64,000 bases of DNA from Enterobacter sp. kpr-6 (lineage in GTDB: Bacteria > Pseudomonadota > Gammaproteobacteria > Enterobacterales > Enterobacteriaceae), in contig NZ_FOYH01000004.1 in NCBI RefSeq assembly GCF_900116015.1, forward strand, positions 310,001-374,000. The letters run 5' to 3'. Under the pieces are notes generated by a model, which saw nothing but the letters and a program-made list of their open reading frames with translations, did not search any database and was not told the DNA's origin. Positions within the stretch are counted from its first letter, which is position 1. Every line of letters begins with the position of its first letter. The translations under genes were made by a program, and so were the position numbers. This document shows, one piece after another, positions 1 to 8,779 of this stretch.

Positions 1-1819
1 TAGCGATAGCAACCTGACGGTTCGGATCGACGGAAATCCCGCCCCACTCGAACATCCCCAGGTTACCCGGGAACACCAGCGTACCCTGCTCAGACGGCGG
101 AGTGAAAATCCCTTCGTAACGCAACTGATGGAACATGACGCGGCAGACCAGCTGGTCGAACATCGTCGCGCCCCACATATCCGCGCCACTGAGATCTTTC
201 TTCGGACGGAAGCTCAAATCAGAGAACGGCTGGGTTTTGGTAACGTAATCGCCTTTGGCTGCACCCTGCGGCACCGGTTTTTCCGGAGCAGGCACCACCA
301 GCTCGCCGTTACGACGATCGAGCACGAAAATGTTACCGGTTTTCGCCGGCGCGTAAATCACCGGCACGGTTTTACCGTTAACGGTAATGTCCGCCAGCGT
401 CGGCTGGGATGGCATATCCATGTCCCACAGATCGTGGTGCACGGTCTGGTAGCTCCAGGCGAGCTTACCGGTCGTCGCGTTCAGCGCCAGTACGGAACTG
501 GCATAACGCTCCTGCTCCGGCGTGCGGTTGCCGCCCCAGATATCCGGCGTGGTCACGCCCATCGGCAGATACACCAGATCCAGCTTCGCGTCGTAGGCCG
601 CAGGAGCCCAGGAGTTCGGCGAGTTAAAGGTGAATTTGTGCTCGTCAGACGGGATGGCGTTTGGATCTTTCGCGCCCGGATCGAAGGCCCACAGCAGTTT
701 GCCGGTGTTAACGTCAAAGCCACGGATCACACCGGAGGTTTCGCGGGTGGAGAAGTTGTCGGTCACAGAACCGGCAATCACGATCACTTTATCGGTGATG
801 ATTGGCGGCGACGTCGGTTCATACAGACCCGGCGTGGTATCCGGCATGTTGGTTTGCAGGTTCAGAATGCCTTTGTTGGCAAAGGATTCGCACAGCTTGC
901 CGTTGTCGGCGTTAATGGCAAACAGACGACCATCGTTGACCGGCAGAATAATACGACGCGGGCAATCCGCGACCACATCCGGACTGGCGTTATCCGCGCG
1001 CGCTTCGTGGTAAGAGACGCCACGGCAGGTCACGTGCTGGAAAGAGGTGTTGGTGTTGAGCTGCGGATCAACGTGCCATTTCTCTTTACCGGTTGCGGCA
1101 TCCAGTGCGAACAGACGCTGGTGCGCGGTACAGAGATACAGCGTGTCGCCCACTTTAATCGGCGTCACTTCGTTGGTCAGTTCACCCGGATCGTTCGGCT
1201 GTTTCAGATCGCCGGTGCGGAACACCCAGGCTTCTTTCAGATTATGCACGTTATCGGCGTTAATCTGCTTCAGCGGGGAGTAGCGCTGGCCTTCCTGGTT
1301 ACGACCGTAAGCGGGCCAGTCGGCGTCAGCCACCTCAGAGATCGGTGCGGCAGGCGTAGCGTCAGCGCTCAGGGTGCCATTCACTTCCTGCGGATCGTTA
1401 AAGCCAGCCCAGGTCAGGATGCCGCCGCTGATCAGTAGCGCGACAACCAGAGCCGCCACCGCGCCACTGGACGGCACAATCAGGCGACGCCAGACGAACG
1501 GCAGGATCAGCCAGACGCCGAAGAAGACCAGGATGTCGCTGCGCGGGGTTAGCGCCCAGAAGTCGAAGCCGACTTCCCACACGCCCCAGATCATGGTGCA
1601 CAGCAGCAGGGCGGCGTACAGCCATAGCGCGGCGCGTTTGCGACGCCACAGCAACCCGGTCACGCCCAGCATGACCAGCCCGGCGACGGGGTAGTACCAG
1701 GAGCCGCCAACAGCGACCAGCCAGACACCGCCGATGAGCAGGTACAGCCCGCATAGTGCAGCGAACAGGGCTGTTAGCGTCACGAGCCAGCGTGACGGTT
1801 GCGATTTATTTTCTGCCAT
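1..1819 (-). CDS. gcd: Quinoprotein (PQQ) glucose dehydrogenase, 3' end outside window
   Basis: Inner-membrane PQQ-dependent dehydrogenase that oxidises glucose to gluconolactone in the periplasm and passes electrons to ubiquinone. About 606 codons are visible from an ATG at 1817-1819 (starting MAENKSQPSRW); the E. coli protein has 796 residues, so roughly 190 C-terminal residues lie beyond base 1. Residues 1 to about 140 form a cluster of hydrophobic membrane segments typical of the membrane-bound GDH family. From about residue 165 (motif DWPAYGRNQEGQRYSP) the PQQ beta-propeller begins. The gene diverges from hpt, and a near-perfect CRP site sits between the two starts. The reading frame is intact as far as it can be followed. 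Confidence 0.97.
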   Translation of the reverse strand, partial: MAENKSQPSRWLVTLTALFAALCGLYLLIGGVWLVAVGGSWYYPVAGLVMLGVTGLLWRRKRAALWLYAALLLCTMIWGVWEVGFDFWALTPRSDILVFFGVWLILPFVWRRLIVPSSGAVAALVVALLISGGILTWAGFNDPQEVNGTLSADATPAAPISEVADADWPAYGRNQEGQRYSPLKQINADNVHNLKEAWVFRTGDLKQPNDPGELTNEVTPIKVGDTLYLCTAHQRLFALDAATGKEKWHVDPQLNTNTSFQHVTCRGVSYHEARADNASPDVVADCPRRIILPVNDGRLFAINADNGKLCESFANKGILNLQTNMPDTTPGLYEPTSPPIITDKVIVIAGSVTDNFSTRETSGVIRGFDVNTGKLLWAFDPGAKDPNAIPSDEHKFTFNSPNSWAPAAYDAKLDLVYLPMGVTTPDIWGGNRTPEQERYASSVLALNATTGKLAWSYQTVHHDLWDMDMPSQPTLADITVNGKTVPVIYAPAKTGNIFVLDRRNGELVVPAPEKPVPQGAAKGDYVTKTQPFSDLSFRPKKDLSGADMWGATMFDQLVCRVMFHQLRYEGIFTPPSEQGTLVFPGNLGMFEWGGISVDPNRQVAIA

Positions 1820-1862
1820 AAAAGACACTCATCTCAATTTGTTAATATTTTAGTAGCAATTA

Positions 1863-1868
1863 ATTATA
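1863..1868 (-). promoter_or_regulatory. Candidate gcd -10 box
   Basis: Read on the minus strand this is a perfect TATAAT, about 45 bases upstream of the gcd ATG. The CRP palindrome at 1881-1896 occupies the place of the -35 region, so CRP bound there would block polymerase. That agrees with reports that cAMP-CRP represses gcd in E. coli. The -35 itself is poor (ATGACG-like with an 18-bp spacer). Inference from sequence only. Confidence 0.55.
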
Positions 1869-1877
1869 GGATTTAAC

Positions 1878-1899
1878 AAGTGTGACCGTCATCACATTT
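1878..1899. promoter_or_regulatory. CRP (cAMP receptor protein) binding site between gcd and hpt
   Basis: TGTGA (1881-1885), six bases, then TCACA (1892-1896): both half-sites match the CRP consensus exactly, and the flanks (AAG before, TTT after) also fit the 22-bp consensus. The centre lies about 32 bases upstream of the expected gcd transcription start and about 66 upstream of the expected hpt start. This suggests repression of gcd and possible activation of hpt from one site. Confidence 0.8.
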
Positions 1900-1939
1900 C
1901 TGGCTTTTATTAACTCCGTCCCCGAATAGTGGCTTTTGC

Positions 1940-1948
1940 TGTTATACT
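1940..1948 (+). promoter_or_regulatory. Candidate extended -10 promoter of hpt
   Basis: TG at 1940-1941, one base, then TATACT at 1943-1948: an extended -10 element. No good -35 is seen 17 bp upstream, which is usual for extended -10 or activator-dependent promoters. The leader to the hpt ATG would be about 70 bases. The upstream CRP site may assist. Confidence 0.55.
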
Positions 1949-2025
1949 GGCGCGCTTATGAATTGATGCCGGGCGATGAATCATCCGCATTGAGTGATTG
2001 CTTTTTAAATCATACGGTTAGCGAA

Positions 2026-2562
2026 ATGAAACATACTGTTGAAGTGATGATCCCGGAAGCGGAGATCAAGGCACGTATTGCCGAACTGGGCCGTCAAATT
2101 ACTGAGCGTTACCAGGACAGCGGCAGCGAAATGGTGCTGGTAGGGTTACTGCGTGGGTCATTCATGTTCATGGCCGACCTGTGCCGCGAAGTGCAGGTTT
2201 CCCACGAAGTCGATTTTATGACCGCCTCCAGCTACGGCAGCGGCATGTCCACCACCCGCGATGTGAAAATCCTCAAAGATCTCGACGAAGATATTCGTGG
2301 CAAAGATGTGTTGATCGTTGAAGACATTATCGACTCCGGCAATACCCTGTCGAAAGTGCGTGAAATTCTGCGTCTGCGCGAACCTAAATCCCTGGCGATT
2401 TGCACCCTGCTGGATAAACCGTCCCGCCGTGAAGTGGACGTGCCGGTGGAGTTTGTTGGGTTTTCGATCCCGGATGAATTTGTCGTTGGCTACGGAATTG
2501 ATTATGCCCAGCGCTATCGTCATCTGCCGTATGTCGGCAAAGTGGTGATGCTGGAAGAGTAG
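2026..2562 (+). CDS. hpt: Hypoxanthine phosphoribosyltransferase
   Basis: Cytoplasmic purine-salvage enzyme that joins hypoxanthine (and more weakly guanine) to PRPP, giving IMP. The 178-residue product equals the E. coli length when started at the ATG at 2026 (MKHTVEV). The frame stays open 30 codons upstream, but that stretch contains the promoter and has no family similarity, so the longer start is rejected. The PRPP-binding loop [10 protein letters not shown] is at residues 98-107, the early LLRGSFMF strand at 41-48, and the C-terminal YGIDYAQ base-binding segment near 156-162. It diverges from gcd and converges on can; a repeat element lies in the gap after its stop. Confidence 0.98.
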   Translation: MKHTVEVMIPEAEIKARIAELGRQITERYQDSGSEMVLVGLLRGSFMFMADLCREVQVSHEVDFMTASSYGSGMSTTRDVKILKDLDEDIRGKDVLIVEDIIDSGNTLSKVREILRLREPKSLAICTLLDKPSRREVDVPVEFVGFSIPDEFVVGYGIDYAQRYRHLPYVGKVVMLEE

Positions 2563-2567
2563 TGTGT

Positions 2568-2646
2568 GGGGGATACCCTCACACACAGGGAGAGGGAGAA
2601 AAGCGCCCCCTCACCCCGACCCTCTCCCTCAGGGAGAGGGAGAAGG
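2568..2646. repeat. Dispersed palindromic repeat, copy 1 (hpt/can gap)
   Basis: Contains the perfect hairpin CCCTCTCCCT-C-AGGGAGAGGG at 2620-2640, preceded by the family's conserved end CCCTCACC (about 2608-2615). A second, degenerate half (AGGGAGAGGG) is at 2588-2597. It lies between the convergent 3' ends of hpt and can, where it may also act as a transcription barrier. It belongs to the same family as the copies at 5127, 6952, 23217, 26022, 32249 and 42371. Confidence 0.8.
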
Positions 2647-2655
2647 CATAATGAT

Positions 2656-3318
2656 TTATTTGTGGTTGATATGCTTCTGGCGCATATTGCAAATGCCCTG
2701 ACGGTAACGCTGCTCCAGCGTTTCGCGGTTGGTGGCCGTCACGTCCAGATCGCGCAGCAGGCCATCGTGAATGCCATAGGCCCAGCCGTGAATCGTCACT
2801 TTCTGCCCGCGCTTCCACGCAGATTGCATAATCGTTGAGTGACCCAGGTTATAAACCTGCTCCATGACGTTCAGCTCGCACAGGGTGTCGAGACGGCGTT
2901 CCTGCGGCATTTCGCCCAGCAGTGAGCTATGTTTAAACCAGATATCACGAATGTGCAGCAGCCAGTTGTTGATAAGCCCCAGTTCCGGGTTCTCAACCGC
3001 CGCCTGCACACCGCCGCAGCCATAGTGACCGCAAATGATGATATGCTCCACTTCCAGCACGTCCACCGCGTATTGCACGACGGAAAGACAGTTCAGGTCA
3101 GTGTGGATCACCAGGTTAGCAACGTTACGGTGGACGAAAAGCTCGCCTGGCTCAAGACCGGTCAGACGTTCAGCCGGGACGCGGCTGTCGGAACATCCAA
3201 TCCACAGAAAGCGCGGCTTTTGGGCCTGTGCCAGTGTTTCAAAAAATCCCGGATCTTCTTCTACCAGCATTTTTGACCATAGTGCATTGTTGCTGATGAG
3301 TGTATCTATGTCTTTCAT
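2656..3318 (-). CDS. can: Beta-class carbonic anhydrase
   Basis: Cytoplasmic zinc enzyme interconverting CO2 and bicarbonate; needed by E. coli for growth in air. The product is 220 residues from the ATG at 3316-3318 (MKDIDTL), exactly the E. coli length. An in-frame upstream ATG at 3369 would add 17 unconserved residues and is rejected. Zinc ligands are visible at C42, H98 and C101, with the D44-R46 dyad in CSDSR, as expected for type II beta enzymes. The extreme C-terminus diverges a little from E. coli. It diverges from yadG. Confidence 0.98.
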   Translation of the reverse strand: MKDIDTLISNNALWSKMLVEEDPGFFETLAQAQKPRFLWIGCSDSRVPAERLTGLEPGELFVHRNVANLVIHTDLNCLSVVQYAVDVLEVEHIIICGHYGCGGVQAAVENPELGLINNWLLHIRDIWFKHSSLLGEMPQERRLDTLCELNVMEQVYNLGHSTIMQSAWKRGQKVTIHGWAYGIHDGLLRDLDVTATNRETLEQRYRQGICNMRQKHINHK

Positions 3319-3425
3319 GGAGGTTAACGACCTGTTACCAATTAAATGCGTTGGGCTAATATAGGGCAACTCCGTTTTTTTTTAAACCACACAACGATTG
3401 TAAGAAATAAGGTAAGAAAGAATTC

Positions 3426-4352
3426 ATGACCATTGCACTGGAGCTTTCGCAGCTTACAAAAACGTATCCGGGCGGCGTGCAGGCGCTGCGCGGCATTGAT
3501 TTACAAGTAGAAGCGGGTGACTTCTACGCACTCCTTGGCCCCAACGGGGCGGGCAAGTCCACCACCATCGGGATTGTCAGTTCGCTGGTAAATAAATCTT
3601 CCGGGCGGGTGAGCGTGTTCGGCTACGACCTCGAAAAAGATGTGGTTAACGCCAAACGTCAGCTTGGCCTGGTGCCGCAGGAGTTCAACTTTAACCCCTT
3701 TGAAACCGTGCAGCAGATCGTGGTTAACCAGGCAGGTTACTACGGCGTTGAGCGGGCAGAAGCCGTGGCGCGCAGTGAAAAGTATTTAAAACAGCTCGAT
3801 CTGTGGGAAAAACGCAACGAACGTGCGCGGATGCTCTCCGGCGGCATGAAGCGCCGTCTGATGATCGCCCGCGCCCTGATGCACGAGCCAAAACTGTTAA
3901 TTCTTGATGAGCCTACGGCGGGGGTGGATATCGAACTGCGCCGCTCCATGTGGGGCTTTTTGAAGGATCTCAACGCGCGCGGCACCACCATCATTCTGAC
4001 TACCCACTATCTGGAAGAAGCGGAAATGCTGTGCCGTAACATCGGCATTATTCAGCACGGTACGCTTGTCGAAAACACCTCAATGAAAAGCCTGCTTTCC
4101 AAGCTGAAATCAGAAACCTTTATCCTCGATCTTGCGCCAAAAAGCCCGCTGCCGAAACTTGAAGGTTACCAGTACCGGCTGGTGGATACCTCGACGCTGG
4201 AAGTGGAAGTGCTGCGCGAGCAGGGGATTAACAGCGTCTTTAGTCAACTGAGCGCCCAGGGCATTCAGGTATTAAGTATGCGTAACAAAGCGAACCGCCT
4301 GGAAGAGCTGTTTGTCACGCTGGTTCACGAGAAAAAAGGAGAGCATGCATGA
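3426..4352 (+). CDS. yadG: ABC transporter ATP-binding protein YadG
   Basis: ATPase subunit of a two-gene ABC-2 type exporter whose substrate is unknown. 308 residues, the E. coli length. The Walker A motif GPNGAGKST begins at residue 38, the ABC signature LSGGM is at 137-141, and Walker B LLILDEP is at 157-163. The C-terminal 90 residues form the usual extension of this drug/polysaccharide export subfamily. The stop codon overlaps the yadH start by four bases (ATGA), indicating translational coupling. It diverges from can. Confidence 0.97.
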   Translation: MTIALELSQLTKTYPGGVQALRGIDLQVEAGDFYALLGPNGAGKSTTIGIVSSLVNKSSGRVSVFGYDLEKDVVNAKRQLGLVPQEFNFNPFETVQQIVVNQAGYYGVERAEAVARSEKYLKQLDLWEKRNERARMLSGGMKRRLMIARALMHEPKLLILDEPTAGVDIELRRSMWGFLKDLNARGTTIILTTHYLEEAEMLCRNIGIIQHGTLVENTSMKSLLSKLKSETFILDLAPKSPLPKLEGYQYRLVDTSTLEVEVLREQGINSVFSQLSAQGIQVLSMRNKANRLEELFVTLVHEKKGEHA

Positions 4353-5119
4353 TGCAGCTTTACTGGGTTGCGCTGAAAAGCATCTGGCATAAAGAAATTC
4401 AACGATTTATGCGTATCTGGATCCAGACGCTGGTGCCGCCGGTCATCACCATGACGCTCTATTTCATCATTTTCGGTAACCTGATCGGTTCCCGCATCGG
4501 TGAAATGCACGGCTTTACCTATATGCAGTTTATCGTCCCTGGCCTCATCATGATGGCGGTGATCACCAATGCTTACGCTAACGTGGCGTCGTCGTTTTTC
4601 AGCGCCAAGTTTCAGCGCAATATTGAAGAGTTGCTGGTGGCCCCGGTGCCGACGCATGTGATCATTATCGGTTACGTCGGCGGCGGCGTGGCGCGTGGAC
4701 TGTGCGTGGGCGTGCTGGTGACGGCGATTTCGCTGTTCTTCGTGCCGTTCCAGGTGCACTCATGGCTTTTCGTCGGCCTGACGCTGCTGTTAACGGCAAT
4801 ACTGTTTTCGCTCGCCGGACTGCTTAACGCCGTGTTCGCCAAAACGTTTGACGATATCAGCCTGATCCCGACCTTTGTGCTGACGCCGCTGACCTATCTC
4901 GGCGGGGTGTTTTATTCGCTCACTCTGCTGCCACCGTTCTGGCAGGCGCTGTCACACTTAAACCCGATCGTGTATATGATCAGCGGCTTCCGTTTTGGCT
5001 TCCTCGGCATCAGCGATGTCCCGCTGTTTACGACCGTTGGCGTGCTGGCGGTGTTCATCGTGGTGTTTTATGCGCTGTGCTGGTATTTGATCCAGCGTGG
5101 ACGCGGGCTGCGTAGCTGA
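4349..5119 (+). CDS. yadH: ABC-2 type transporter permease YadH
   Basis: Inner-membrane permease partner of YadG. 256 residues with about six hydrophobic segments and the conserved FxNGxIG-like and LSHLNP region of ABC-2 permeases, near residue 205. Two methionines open the frame (MMQLYW); the first overlaps the yadG stop in ATGA and is chosen for that reason, although the second is equally possible. In E. coli K-12 the PTS-like gene yadI follows. Here it is absent and a repeat element fills the gap before yadE. Confidence 0.96.
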   Translation: MMQLYWVALKSIWHKEIQRFMRIWIQTLVPPVITMTLYFIIFGNLIGSRIGEMHGFTYMQFIVPGLIMMAVITNAYANVASSFFSAKFQRNIEELLVAPVPTHVIIIGYVGGGVARGLCVGVLVTAISLFFVPFQVHSWLFVGLTLLLTAILFSLAGLLNAVFAKTFDDISLIPTFVLTPLTYLGGVFYSLTLLPPFWQALSHLNPIVYMISGFRFGFLGISDVPLFTTVGVLAVFIVVFYALCWYLIQRGRGLRS

Positions 5120-5126
5120 TCTTACA

Positions 5127-5234
5127 CCCTCACCCTAACCCTCTCCCTGAGGGAGAGGGGACAGACCGTGCTGGTTTTGACCTTCCCCCCTCTCCCTAAG
5201 GGAGAGGGCCGGGGTGAGGGTAGTGGTGAGGGGA
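5127..5234. repeat. Dispersed palindromic repeat, copy 2 (yadH/yadE gap)
   Basis: Two hairpins: the left begins with CCCTCACCC (5127) and has CCCTCTCCCT-GA-GGGAGAGGG around 5140-5160. The right has CCTCTCCCT-AAGGGAGAGG around 5190-5207 and ends in CCGGGGTGAGGG at 5220. The outer ends are inverted copies of each other. They are separated by a roughly 28-bp linker, the arrangement of a REPIN (two REPs in inverted orientation). Confidence 0.85.
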
Positions 5235-5248
5235 CATCAAATCACCAT

Positions 5249-5257
5249 TGGTATACA
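5249..5257 (+). promoter_or_regulatory. Candidate extended -10 element before yadE
   Basis: TG at 5249-5250 followed after one base by TATACA at 5252-5257. It lies just after the repeat element and would start transcription about 25 bases before the yadE ATG. Weak support: there is no clear -35. Confidence 0.35.
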
Positions 5258-5289
5258 ATGCCGTCTGGTTTCCTCACCTCTGTCAGCCC

Positions 5290-6537
5290 ATGCTCATTCG
5301 TGTTCTCTTCATTTTTTGCCTGCTGCAAAGCGGCAGCGTATTCGCCAGTCTGCTCGGTCCGCAGAACGCGCCTGACCGCTATATGCAAACCACCGAAGAT
5401 GCCGCTATCTGGGCGCAGGTGGGCGATAACGTCATTACCGTCGGGCATTTGCAGGCCGGGCAGATCATCGCCGTGGCACCGACTGCGGCGGCATACAGCG
5501 AGTTCCGGTTTGGCTTTGGCACCGGTTTTATCGACAAAGGCCATCTGGGACCGGTGCAGGGTAAGCAGCGGGTGGAAGATGGGCTCGGCGATCTCAATAA
5601 GCCCCTCAGCAATCAAAACCTGGTGACGTGGAAGGATACGCCGATCTACAACGCGCCTTCGGCGGGCAGCGCGCCCTTTGGTGTCCTGGCCGACAACCTG
5701 CGTTACCCGATCATCGCGAAACTCAAAGACAAACTGAACCAGACCTGGTTTCAGATCCGCATCGGCAACCGGCTGGCGTACATCAGCAGCCTGGATGCGC
5801 AGGAAGATAACGGCATTCCGGTGCTTACTTACCACCATATTTTGCATGACGAAGAGAACACCCGTTTTCGCCATACCTCGACCACGACATCCGTGCGCGC
5901 CTTCAGCAACCAGATGACCTGGCTGCGCGATCAGGGGTATACGACGCTTTCGATGTACCAGCTTGAAGGCTATGTCCGCAACCGCATGAACCTGCCCGCC
6001 CGCGCGGTGGTCATCACGTTTGATGACGGCCTGAAATCAGTGAGCCGCTATGCGTACCCCATTCTGAAGCAGTACGGCTTTAAGGCGACCTCGTTCACCA
6101 TCTCGTCACGCATTAAGATCCACCCGCAAAAATGGGACCCGAAATCGCTGCAGTTTATGAGCATTTCCGAGATGAACCAGATCCGCGACGTTTTTGATTT
6201 TCAGTCACATACGCACTTTTTGCACCGGGTGGATGCGCACCGGCACCCGCTGTTGCTGAGTCGCAGCTATCACGTGGTGCTGTTCGACTTTATGCACTCC
6301 CGGCGCGCGCTGGCGCAGTTTAATCCGCATGTACTTTATCTCTCGTACCCGTTTGGCGGCTATGACGACAAGGCGGTGAAAGCCGCTGAAGACGCCGGAT
6401 TTCATCTGGCGGTGACGACGGTAAAAGGGAAGGTGAAGCCGGGGGATAATCCGTTCTTATTAAAACGACTCTATATCTTAAGAACGGATTCGCTGGAAAC
6501 AATGTCGCGGCTGATTGTGAACCAGCCGCAGGGGTAA
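5290..6537 (+). CDS. yadE: Secreted polysaccharide deacetylase family protein YadE
   Basis: Predicted exported NodB-type (carbohydrate esterase 4) deacetylase; the natural substrate is unknown. 415 residues from the ATG at 5290, where a clean signal peptide ([19 protein letters not shown], cleavage about 19/20) begins. A longer frame from 5248 lacks a signal peptide at its start and is rejected. Residues about 35-168 look like SH3-like wall-binding sequence. The catalytic domain follows with TFDDG at 243-247 (two Asp, one metal-binding), SHTH at 306-309 and the YPFGGYDD segment near 353-360. It converges on panD with stop codons one base apart. No good Shine-Dalgarno precedes the ATG. Confidence 0.93.
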   Translation: MLIRVLFIFCLLQSGSVFASLLGPQNAPDRYMQTTEDAAIWAQVGDNVITVGHLQAGQIIAVAPTAAAYSEFRFGFGTGFIDKGHLGPVQGKQRVEDGLGDLNKPLSNQNLVTWKDTPIYNAPSAGSAPFGVLADNLRYPIIAKLKDKLNQTWFQIRIGNRLAYISSLDAQEDNGIPVLTYHHILHDEENTRFRHTSTTTSVRAFSNQMTWLRDQGYTTLSMYQLEGYVRNRMNLPARAVVITFDDGLKSVSRYAYPILKQYGFKATSFTISSRIKIHPQKWDPKSLQFMSISEMNQIRDVFDFQSHTHFLHRVDAHRHPLLLSRSYHVVLFDFMHSRRALAQFNPHVLYLSYPFGGYDDKAVKAAEDAGFHLAVTTVKGKVKPGDNPFLLKRLYILRTDSLETMSRLIVNQPQG

Positions 6538-6538
6538 A

Positions 6539-6919
6539 TCAGGCGACCTGAACCGGCACGGCTTTCGCGGTGCGTTTCATGTCGTTGTCGCCGTCAAAAT
6601 AGGCGACTTTCGGCTGCCAGCTACGGGCCTGCTCATCGGGCATGGTGACGTAAGAGGCGATGATCAGAATATCACCCACGTCAGCGCAGTGCGCGGCGGC
6701 ACCGTTGACGGAGATGATTTTCGAACCGCGTTCACCAACGATGGCATAGGTCGAGAAGCGCTTGCCGTTGGTGACGTTATAAATATCAATGGCTTCGTAT
6801 TCCAGAATACCAGCCGCCTCAAGGAAATCCTGGTCAATGGCGCAGGAGCCTTCATAGTGCAGGTCTGCCTGAGTCACTTTGACGCGGTGGAGTTTGCCTT
6901 GCAGCATAGTGCGGATCAT
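6539..6919 (-). CDS. panD: Aspartate 1-decarboxylase proenzyme
   Basis: Makes beta-alanine from L-aspartate for pantothenate synthesis. 126 residues, as in E. coli. The proenzyme self-cleaves between G24 and S25 (EGSC), giving the pyruvoyl cofactor from S25; the catalytic Y58 is present. It is separated from panC by a repeat element rather than directly abutting it. In E. coli K-12 this same gap holds rpnC, so the gap appears to accept insertions. It converges on yadE. Confidence 0.98.
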   Translation of the reverse strand: MIRTMLQGKLHRVKVTQADLHYEGSCAIDQDFLEAAGILEYEAIDIYNVTNGKRFSTYAIVGERGSKIISVNGAAAHCADVGDILIIASYVTMPDEQARSWQPKVAYFDGDNDMKRTAKAVPVQVA

Positions 6920-6951
6920 AAGGTTAACCTTTGTGCTGTGTTGATATGTTT

Positions 6952-7030
6952 ACCCTCACCCTAACCCTCTCCCTGAGGGAGAGGGGATTCTGGCTCCCTC
7001 TCCCTCAGGGAGAGGGCCGGGGTGAGGGTG
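6952..7030. repeat. Dispersed palindromic repeat, copy 3 (inside panBCD, panC/panD gap)
   Basis: Starts CCCTCACCC at 6953, hairpin CCCTCTCCCT-GAGGGAGAGGG near 6965-6986, a short linker, then a second hairpin CCCTCTCCCT-CAGGGAGAGGG ending CCGGGGTGAGGG at about 7028. The linker is about 15 bases shorter than in the other two-hairpin copies. It lies in the transcribed region of a pan operon, so it may trim or stabilise mRNA ends. Confidence 0.85.
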
Positions 7031-7033
7031 ATA

Positions 7034-7888
7034 TTAGTGGGTCAATTCCACAATTCTGTTGTCGATCAACCGTGCCTGGCCCAGCCACGCCGCCATTAAA
7101 ATCACCAGCCGGGTGCTGGTGGCGGACGCTTCCTGCAAGGTGTCGGCATCACGGATCTGAATATCATCGGCGCGAAAGCCGCTGTTATTCAGCTCAGTCT
7201 CTGCGACGGCGACCAGCTCATCAAAATCTTTCTCGCCCGCCAGCAGTTTTTCCGCCACCGTGTTCATCACTTTGCTTAAGCCCGGCGCGATTTTACGCTG
7301 CTCGGCGGTGAGATAGCCGTTGCGGGAACTCAGCGCCAGGCCATCTTTGGCGCGCACCGTTGGGACGCCGATGATCTCAATGTCGTAGCCCATGTCGGCG
7401 ACCATTTTGCGGATCACCGCCAGTTGCTGAAAATCTTTCTCGCCGAAGCAGGCGACATCCGGCTGCACCAGGTTAAACAGCTTGCTGACCACGGTGGCGA
7501 CACCACGGAAATGCCCCGGACGGCTTGCGCCTTCCAGCATGTCGGAGAGCCCCGGCACTTCCACCCAGGTTTGTGACGCCGTGCCCTGCGGGTAAATCTG
7601 ATCCGGCGCGGGAGCAAACACAATGTCCACTTTGCGCTTGTTCAGCTTCTCGCAATCTTCCTGCAACGTGCGCGGATAGCGCGCCAGATCGTCGGCGCGG
7701 TCGAACTGCATCGGGTTGACGAAAATGGTAGCCACCACGATGTCGGCGGCGTTTTTCGCTTCATCCACCAGCTTCATATGACCATCGTGAAGGTTGCCCA
7801 TCGTTGGCACCATCGCGATACGTTTACCTTCCTGATGCGCTCTGCGGATATGCTGGCGCAGCAGCGCCACGGTTTCGATAATCAACAC
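7034..7888 (-). CDS. panC: Pantothenate synthetase (pantoate-beta-alanine ligase)
   Basis: ATP-dependent condensation of pantoate with beta-alanine; last step of pantothenate synthesis. 284 residues against 283 in E. coli. The nucleotidyl-transferase signature [10 protein letters not shown] starts at residue 28, with H34 and H37 of the HIGH-like motif. The GHFRGV and LSSRN segments, the latter standing in for KMSKS, are also present. Eleven bases separate it from panB upstream, consistent with one transcript panB-panC. The C-terminus ends just inside the edge of the repeat element. Confidence 0.98.
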   Translation of the reverse strand: MLIIETVALLRQHIRRAHQEGKRIAMVPTMGNLHDGHMKLVDEAKNAADIVVATIFVNPMQFDRADDLARYPRTLQEDCEKLNKRKVDIVFAPAPDQIYPQGTASQTWVEVPGLSDMLEGASRPGHFRGVATVVSKLFNLVQPDVACFGEKDFQQLAVIRKMVADMGYDIEIIGVPTVRAKDGLALSSRNGYLTAEQRKIAPGLSKVMNTVAEKLLAGEKDFDELVAVAETELNNSGFRADDIQIRDADTLQEASATSTRLVILMAAWLGQARLIDNRIVELTH

Positions 7889-7899
7889 AACGACACTCC

Positions 7900-8691
7900 T
7901 TAATGGAAACTGTGTTCTTCGCCGGGGTAAACGCCCGACTCAACATCACTCACATACTGACGCACCGCCGCGCGCATATCGCCCGTGCCGGTGAGGAAGT
8001 TTTTAGCAAATTTGGGAATGTGCCCGCCAGTAATGCCAAAGGCATCGTGCATCACCAGGATCTGCCCGTCGGTGACGTTACCGGCACCAATGCCAATCAC
8101 CGGGATCGTCAGCGCGTCGGTAATGCGTTTTGCCAGCTCGACCGGCACGCACTCCAGCACCAGTAACTGCGCGCCCGCCGCTTCAACGGCCAGCGCATCG
8201 TCAAACAGCGTTTGCGCCGCATCGCCGCGCCCCTGCACTTTATAGCCGCCGAAAATATTCACCGACTGCGGGGTTAAACCCAGATGCCCGCACACCGGAA
8301 CGGCGCGTTCGGTCAGCACCCGGATGGTGTCACACAGCCAGCGCCCGCCTTCCAGTTTGACCATGTTGGCACCCGCGCGCATCACCTCTGCGGAACTGGC
8401 AAACGCCTGCTCCGGGGTGGCATAGGCCATAAAAGGCAAATCAGCGAGCAGCAGGCAGTTCGGCGCGCCCCGGCGAACGGCGCGGGTGTGGTAAGCAATA
8501 TCGGCGACCGTGACCGGCAGCGTGGAGTCATGCCCCTGCACCGTCATCCCTAACGAATCGCCCACCAGCATGACGTTAATTCCCTCTTCGGCAAAGAGTT
8601 TGGCGAAGCTGAAATCATAGGCGGTGATGGTGGCGAAGCGCTTTTTTTCCTGTTTACATTTCAGTAGCGAGGAGAGGGTGGTTGGTTTCAT
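7900..8691 (-). CDS. panB: 3-methyl-2-oxobutanoate hydroxymethyltransferase
   Basis: Ketopantoate hydroxymethyltransferase: adds a one-carbon unit from methylene-tetrahydrofolate to alpha-ketoisovalerate, the first committed step to pantothenate. 263 residues, one fewer than E. coli, the deletion falling in the loop after KVQGRGD. Metal ligands D45, D84 and E114 and the catalytic Glu in VLECVP (E180) are in place. First gene of panB-panC-(repeat)-panD. A promoter candidate lies in the gap after folK. Confidence 0.98.
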   Translation of the reverse strand: MKPTTLSSLLKCKQEKKRFATITAYDFSFAKLFAEEGINVMLVGDSLGMTVQGHDSTLPVTVADIAYHTRAVRRGAPNCLLLADLPFMAYATPEQAFASSAEVMRAGANMVKLEGGRWLCDTIRVLTERAVPVCGHLGLTPQSVNIFGGYKVQGRGDAAQTLFDDALAVEAAGAQLLVLECVPVELAKRITDALTIPVIGIGAGNVTDGQILVMHDAFGITGGHIPKFAKNFLTGTGDMRAAVRQYVSDVESGVYPGEEHSFH

Positions 8692-8724
8692 AACGTTTCC
8701 TGATGAAGCCTTTAAACTTCCGGC

Positions 8725-8752
8725 ATTCTATCAGCAACATTGATACGAACAA
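8725..8752 (-). promoter_or_regulatory. Candidate sigma70 promoter of panB
   Basis: On the minus strand TTGTTC (8747-8752), a 16-bp spacer, then TAGAAT (8725-8730), giving a start about 25-30 bases before the panB ATG. The -10 has five of six consensus bases. It would make panBCD independent of folK transcription. Confidence 0.45.
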
Positions 8753-8779
8753 TGATTTTAGCCAGAGTTTGGTCGGGGA

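Noticed and set aside
128-1438. 436-codon open frame on the plus strand
   Set aside because: It is antisense to gcd, whose minus-strand protein is clearly recognisable. The composition (His/Arg-rich, no domains) is typical of a GC-rich shadow frame.
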